Origin: Physocladia obscura
Lineage: Eukaryota; Chytridiomycota; Chytridiomycetes; Chytridiales; Chytriomycetaceae
Assembly (NCBI GenBank): GCA_027596945.1
Contig: JADGJH010001055.1
Coordinates: 1-12,252 of the forward strand
Direction of reading: 5' to 3'
Length of the DNA: 12,252 nucleotides
The notes under the pieces were generated by a model. It ran no database searches, was not told the DNA's origin, and was given only the letters and a program-made list of their open reading frames with translations. Shown here in pieces: positions 9,076 through 12,252 of this stretch (its first letter is position 1; the number at the start of each line of letters is the position of its first letter). Position numbers and translations under genes: made by a program.

Positions 9076-9540
9076 TTCTCACATGATGGTTAAGTTTGTT
9101 CAAAATACCTTGACTTTATTCAATAATTATCTTTGTAAATATTTATTTATATTTTTGCAAATATTTGTTTATTTATATTTTGTATATAATTTTATTTATT
9201 TGTTCATGGTCTGTTTGTTTGGTTCTTTTGATTATTCATATTTTGGTTTTGTTTATTTATTTGTTTTGCTGCCCTTTGGGTTTTGGAGTCTGAATGAGGA
9301 GTGAATTTTTAAATAAAGTCAAATATGGTGTTCAAATTTCTGTTCTTTATTTATGACCAAACACTGATATGAATGACACAAGTTGATTTGAGCATTTTGC
9401 ATAATAAATTATTGATTTTAGTGAAAACAACAAGTCATACACTACCTGATTTTTGTGATAGAAAACGCTGTGATAAATGGAAGTAGTCATGGCAGTTTTC
9501 TTGTTCACATTGCCCATGTTTGCTGTGTGATTGCCCACAT
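9076..9540. other. T-rich low-complexity spacer between the two transposase copies
   Basis: No gene is supported. From about 9110 to 9260 the plus strand is dominated by TTTATTT and GTTT words, which makes a spurious membrane-like reading frame. From about 9300 to 9540 the sequence is plain AT-rich, apart from a few words (ctttattt near 9340) that resemble the other transposon edges. The end of copy 2 and the start of copy 1 must lie within this stretch. Confidence 0.4.
9132..9181. repeat. Imperfect direct repeat of an AT-rich unit (about 22-27 bp)
   Basis: tttgtaaatatttatttata (from 9132) is followed at 9154 by tttgcaaatatttgtttatt and then tatattt. The second unit differs by a T/C change and a small GTTT insertion. 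It is an AT-rich minisatellite-like duplication. Confidence 0.6.
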
Positions 9541-10260
9541 GCAGCAGTCTGAGTGTATAAAATAACATAGTTGAAGATAGCCTTGAAACCAAAAAATAAT
9601 TAGGCTTTTGTTGTTTGCTGACTTTAACAAATACTTAAAAAAACTGAATTTATTCCAATAAGGTGCATAAGTTCTACGAAAATGTTGATGTCTTTGAATC
9701 AAGCAACTTTGCCTTAACAGCAAGTTCATTTGCTCTACTGAGTAACCTCAGCATGAACAAATTAACAAACAATATCTTACTCCTGAGAACCGAAAAAGAG
9801 CACAAATTGATACAAACAACTATTGCTGGACTCATTCAGAAAAATAAAGCAACAATCAGTGGTGAATGGTTATACTTTTCAACTTAAATCCAGCTAAGTG
9901 AAGGATTTGCAACATATACAATATGTTGATGGTTTTCTGGAATTGTTTGCAGAATGCATCTTGGGCTTTATCTAAAAAAGATAGAGGGTATGCAGGGAAG
10001 TATTCCACTGACCATTGTTTTTGTAATGCAGAAAACTTGTGATCAACAACTTTTTGGGGCCTTTTTGTCAAGGTGGTATCAGATTATTGCTTTATCCATC
10101 AGGCAATAGTTTGAGGTGATTTTTGGAAAATCCCTCCAATTCTTTCCATTGACATGCAATATAAATAGCAGTTGTACAGAACATGTGCCCACATGTTTGC
10201 ACTAGCTTGTGCAGATGTAACTTGAGCTTGGAGTGATTCATTGAACATGGAAAATTGGAG
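9540..10260 (-). pseudogene. Tc1-type transposase relic, copy 2, next to KIN17
   Basis: It lies on the same strand as copy 1 and belongs to the same family. The minus strand gives a helix-turn-helix-like MERIGGIFQKSPQTIA (about 10150-10105), then LTKRPQKVVDHKFSALQKQW (about 10070-10012) and PLSFLDKAQDAFCKQFQKT (about 9990-9935). PLSFLD is shared with copy 1 and the following residues can be aligned. Further on, a weaker LLDSK piece (about 9705-9690) and GINSVFL (about 9655-9635) correspond to the second catalytic block and FLP region, and LFFGF (about 9599-9585) to the end. A TAA (9600-9602) sits close to where the catalytic Glu should be. The N-terminal half is much better kept than the C-terminal half. 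The likely start Met (MFNESLQAQV, about 10250) is some 70 bases from the KIN17 ATG. Confidence 0.65.
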
Positions 10261-10321
10261 ATTATTCTGAAAAAAGGCATTTTCCACATTTGTTGAATTC
10301 GAAACACAGAAAAAGGAACAA

Positions 10322-10409
10322 ATGGCCAAAGATGGTGAGCATTACTCGCGTAAATGAGACGGAATATCCAAGATATTCCGTATAGTGTGTGTATGTGTTG
10401 GCGTGTATA

Positions 10410-10440
<31 letters not shown>

Positions 10441-11707
10441 CTGTATGCGTGTGGAAGTTGCAAGTGTCTTTCGGAATCTAACCGAAAACAACTTGATTTA
10501 CCTTAATCTTCAGGGTTTATGACACCAAAGGCGATCGCCAACAGAATCAAAGCGAAAGGATTACAAAAACTGAGATGTAAGTGCTCACTATCGTTACCGC
10601 CGTTCAGCTCAACTAACTAACAAACCAGGGTATTGTCAGATGTGTGAAAAACAATGCCGGGACGAAAACGGCTTCAAATGTCATTGCGCCTCTGAGGCTC
10701 ATCAGCGCCAAATGGCTCTTTTCGCTGAATCCTCGCATAAATACGTGGCTGGTTTTTCGTCTCAGTTTAAGGCTGATTTCATGAAGATTTTATCGCTTAG
10801 TCATGGCTCGAAACGCGTACACGCAAACGTTGTCTATCAAGAATATATCGCAAATAAAGACCATGTTCATATGAACTCGACTTGTTGGAATTCGCTGAAT
10901 GGCTTTATCAGGTAAACCAGGAATAAAAAAGCTTGGGAATACGTTAATGTTTTTGTTTCACTGGTATGCAGAACCATGGCATCTCAAGGACGTCTTATTC
11001 TGGAAGAAACAGAGAAGGGTCCGTTCATCACCTGGGTGGACGACAGACCAGAAACTCTTGCGCGGGCACAGGCAATCGCTAACAAAGAAAAAATGGAAAA
11101 GAGTGAAGATGAACGTAACACGAAATTACTCAGCGAACAAATTGAACGCGCTAAAACCTCAATCACTGTTGCTGAATCGGAATTTACCGAGCTTAGAAAA
11201 GAGCCAGGGGATGAGCCATTGAAGTTAAAGCTTGAATTTAAAACGAAAGGCGGAGGCAGTGGCGGTATTGTTCAAGATAGTGCCAACAACAATGGCTCTA
11301 CACTTTCAGCTGTTGCTAATGGCAGTCAATTGGATTCGGGGGAGACTCTTAATAAATCAAGTTGGGATGACCAAACACCGTTTGGCATAGCAGACTTGTC
11401 GACAGCAGAAGCAACAGCCAAGTCAATTCAAACGAAAAAACCAACGGGTTTTTCTTTTGGTGCATCGTCGTCAATTGCACGATCTGCTCCTGGCTCTGTT
11501 CTGAATAAAAAACCGTCGTGGATGAAATCAGACAAAAGTAGTGACAAGTCATCAAACAACAGTGTTGATGCACCTCGTGCAACAACATTTGCAATTGCGC
11601 CACCAGTCAAGAAGCTATCTGCAATGCAGCAGATTCTCGAAGACGAAAAAAGAAAGAGAGAGTGGAGAGATGGTGGGAGTGGCCATGTTTCCAAAAGAAT
11701 CAAGTAG
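10322..11707 (+). CDS. KIN17: KIN17 DNA/RNA-binding zinc-finger protein (4 exons)
   Basis: Exons are 10322-10334, 10514-10576, 10629-10911 and 10972-11707. Introns are 179, 52 and 60 nt, all GT...AG, and the 52-nt one has the branch site aactaac. The product is 364 residues. It begins MAKDGFMTPKAIANRIKAK, nearly identical to animal KIN17. The zinc finger WYCQMCEKQCRDENGFKCHC keeps the ligands C28, C31, H44 and H50 at the human numbering. Residues of about 51-148 form the winged-helix domain (KRVHANVVYQEYI, HVHMN, FITWVDDRPET). A coiled coil follows (about 150-180), then a Ser/Lys-rich linker with KPTGFSFGAS, and SAMQQILEDEKRKREW before a basic end. KIN17 is a nuclear protein linked to DNA replication and repair and to pre-mRNA processing. 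The C-terminal KOW/SH3 part of animal KIN17 (393 residues in human) is absent, as I recall for fungal members such as RTS2, so this is natural rather than a truncation. Confidence 0.95.
10359..10381. repeat. Perfect 10-bp hairpin in KIN17 intron 1
   Basis: ACGGAATATC (10359-10368), loop CAA, GATATTCCGT (10372-10381). The stem is perfect and begins 24 bases after the 5' splice site of intron 1. In RNA it would form a compact hairpin near the donor. It could affect splicing or be a protein-binding palindrome in DNA. Confidence 0.7.
10384..10454. repeat. (GT)n microsatellite in KIN17 intron 1
   Basis: A GT-rich tract with a pure core of eleven GT units (10419-10440) has interrupted GT/AT units on its left (gtgtgtatgtgttggcgtg) and tgtatgcgtgtgg on its right. 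It accounts for much of the 179-nt length of intron 1, by far the longest intron in the gene. Length polymorphism between strains is expected. Confidence 0.85.
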
Positions 11708-11740
11708 TGTTTTGTGAATTCTTTTTTATATTTAAACTTA

Positions 11741-11746
11741 AATAAA
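11741..11746 (+). terminator. AATAAA poly(A) signal of KIN17
   Basis: A canonical AATAAA lies 34 bases after the KIN17 stop codon. Cleavage 10-30 bases downstream would fall at the very end of the convergent minus-strand reading frame (stop at 11768-11770), so the two 3' ends probably abut or overlap. Confidence 0.65.
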
Positions 11747-11767
11747 CGACATGTGAAAGATTTGAAC

Positions 11768-12046
11768 TCAAGCCGCATTATCGGAGACTTGCTTGAAGTA
11801 TTCCTGCAGACTCTTTTGAGATTCCTTCCGAGCATTTAATGAATGATATCTGCAACATAATGGATATACGCCTTCTGGGTCATGTTGTGAACCTATAGCC
11901 GTTGTTTCTTGAACATCGTCTTCTTGCGCTGCTTTGAGCGCCGCCTTGTTTAGCGCCGCGACTGAGGTATCAGAATCGGCGTCAGGTGGAAATTCGGTTG
12001 GAACAACCACAGCAGGAATGATAACGACACTTTTAGCAATAGTCAT
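11768..12046 (-). CDS. Hypothetical 92-residue protein
   Basis: I do not recognise it. An open frame runs from ATG at 12046-12044 to TGA at 11770-11768, tail to tail with KIN17 and 60 bases away. The N-terminus is hydrophobic and Val/Ile-rich (MTIAKSVVIIPAVVVP), followed by an acidic stretch (PPDADSDTS), an Ala/Lys-rich helix (AALNKAALKAAQEDD), then YPLCCRYHSLNARKE and a final amphipathic helix (SLQEYFKQVSDNAA). CpG content is high, as in the other host genes, and the sequence just upstream looks like promoter DNA. The pair CC alone is not a known site. Part of it may be spliced: tatgttgcag before the codons for RYHSL (about 11852) looks like an intron acceptor, but I found no good donor. The minus strand has an AATATA-type poly(A) element about 11725. 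Confidence 0.5.
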   Translation of the reverse strand: MTIAKSVVIIPAVVVPTEFPPDADSDTSVAALNKAALKAAQEDDVQETTAIGSQHDPEGVYPLCCRYHSLNARKESQKSLQEYFKQVSDNAA

Positions 12047-12252
12047 GATTTGTGTGCAATATTCAGTAAAGGTGAAATGTCATCCATTTTATATTGCTTC
12101 CGACGAGAAAAAATTTTTTGTCGTTTCGTTTCATTTTTTTCGACATGTTTGATAACGGATACGGAACCGCTGCGTGTTGCGATTGCGATAACGATTTGGG
12201 TTTTTTACTCTTCAACAATCGGCTTCGAATAATCAAAATATCGAATAATAAT
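12047..12252 (-). promoter_or_regulatory. Upstream region of the 92-residue gene
   Basis: The 206 bases to the window edge are AT-rich and CpG-containing, with no convincing gene. GATAACG occurs at 12151-12157 and 12187-12193, and once more inside the reading frame at 12020-12026. The heptamer contains GATA, the core of fungal GATA-factor sites. A promoter role is inferred only from position. Confidence 0.3.

Larger units (their letters stand above)
3661..10290. mobile_element. Composite, CpG-depleted tract of decayed DNA transposons and unknown genes
   Basis: The tract covers three Tc1-like transposase relics and three unrecognised broken genes. By eye it holds only about 18 CpGs in 6.6 kb; for example, just two lie in 5041-6300. 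KIN17 exons have several per 100 bases. CpA stays common, so the pattern fits CpG methylation and deamination rather than CpA-directed repeat-induced point mutation. All coding segments contain stops and frame changes, so nothing here looks active. I did not find convincing terminal inverted repeats, so both edges (about 3660 and about 10290) are estimates from composition. Confidence 0.7.

Noticed and set aside
9083..9304. Plus-strand frame that looks like a membrane protein
   Set aside because: It arises from T-rich low-complexity sequence (TTTATTT and GTTT words), with no motif or normal amino-acid variety.
8181..9325. Terminal inverted repeats of Tc1 copy 1 (8181 against the complement of 9302-9325)
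   Set aside because: Only CTTTATTT and scattered bases agree; too weak to call without an alignment of several copies.
3668..10260. Reassigned stop codons (ciliate-like code) explaining the in-frame TAA/TGA
   Set aside because: KIN17, the 38B-like gene and the 92-residue gene have no internal stops and end in TAG, TGA and TGA; the broken frames also contain frame changes, so decay is the better explanation.
3661..10290. Repeat-induced point mutation (CpA to TpA) as the source of decay
   Set aside because: CpA is abundant throughout the tract while CpG is nearly absent, the opposite of the usual signature.
10092..10463. Minus-strand 123-residue frame overlapping KIN17 exon 1 and intron 1
   Set aside because: It runs through the GT microsatellite (giving THTHTH) and out of frame through the transposase relic; the real signal there is the relic in another frame.
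10899..11222. Plus-strand frame crossing KIN17 intron 3
   Set aside because: It reads through the 60-nt intron and out of frame into exon 4; splicing restores the conserved KIN17 frame instead.
11349..11603. Minus-strand frames opposite KIN17 exon 4
   Set aside because: They are shadows of the KIN17 coding sequence with no recognisable motif.

Overview
The window is nuclear DNA from a eukaryote, most likely a fungus, and probably an AT-rich, early-diverging one. Three things point that way. (1) A complete KIN17 gene has very short spliceosomal introns (52, 60 and 179 nt), and one intron carries a clear CTAAC-type branch site. (2) The KIN17 product ends in the fungal way: a basic tail after a short helix, with no C-terminal KOW/SH3 domains. 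(3) A second gene has the architecture of fungal proteins usually labelled 'pre-mRNA-splicing factor 38B'. I see no bacterial signals, tRNA, rRNA or CRISPR. The organism call is inference.

Layout. About 1-1060 is a CpG-poor, AT-rich tract with decayed coding on the minus strand, including a CxxC...CxxC motif. About 1190-2977 is a CpG-containing host gene: a three-exon splicing-factor-38B-like protein with a possible fourth exon and a poly(A) signal at 3075. About 2980-3660 is host-like spacer. About 3660-10290 is 6.6 kb of decayed, CpG-depleted, mobile-element-like DNA. It holds two related Tc1-type (DD34E) transposase relics on the minus strand (8230-9075 and 9540-10260), a third fragment of another Tc1-like type on the plus strand (4702-4980), and three broken reading frames I do not recognise (3668-4270 +, 5155-6745 -, 6950-8085 +). 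About 10322-11707 is KIN17 in four exons. About 11768-12046 (minus) is a 92-residue hypothetical gene meeting KIN17 tail to tail, and 12047-12252 is its upstream region.

The two recognisable host genes both belong to nuclear RNA/DNA metabolism: a spliceosome-associated low-complexity protein, and a zinc-finger/winged-helix nucleic-acid-binding protein. The mobile-element tract between them runs to within a few tens of bases of the KIN17 start codon, so KIN17 has almost no unique upstream DNA. The loss of CpG but not CpA across the tract points to old CpG methylation and deamination. I found no intact new system. The best candidate for something undescribed is the trio of unrecognised broken genes inside the tract.
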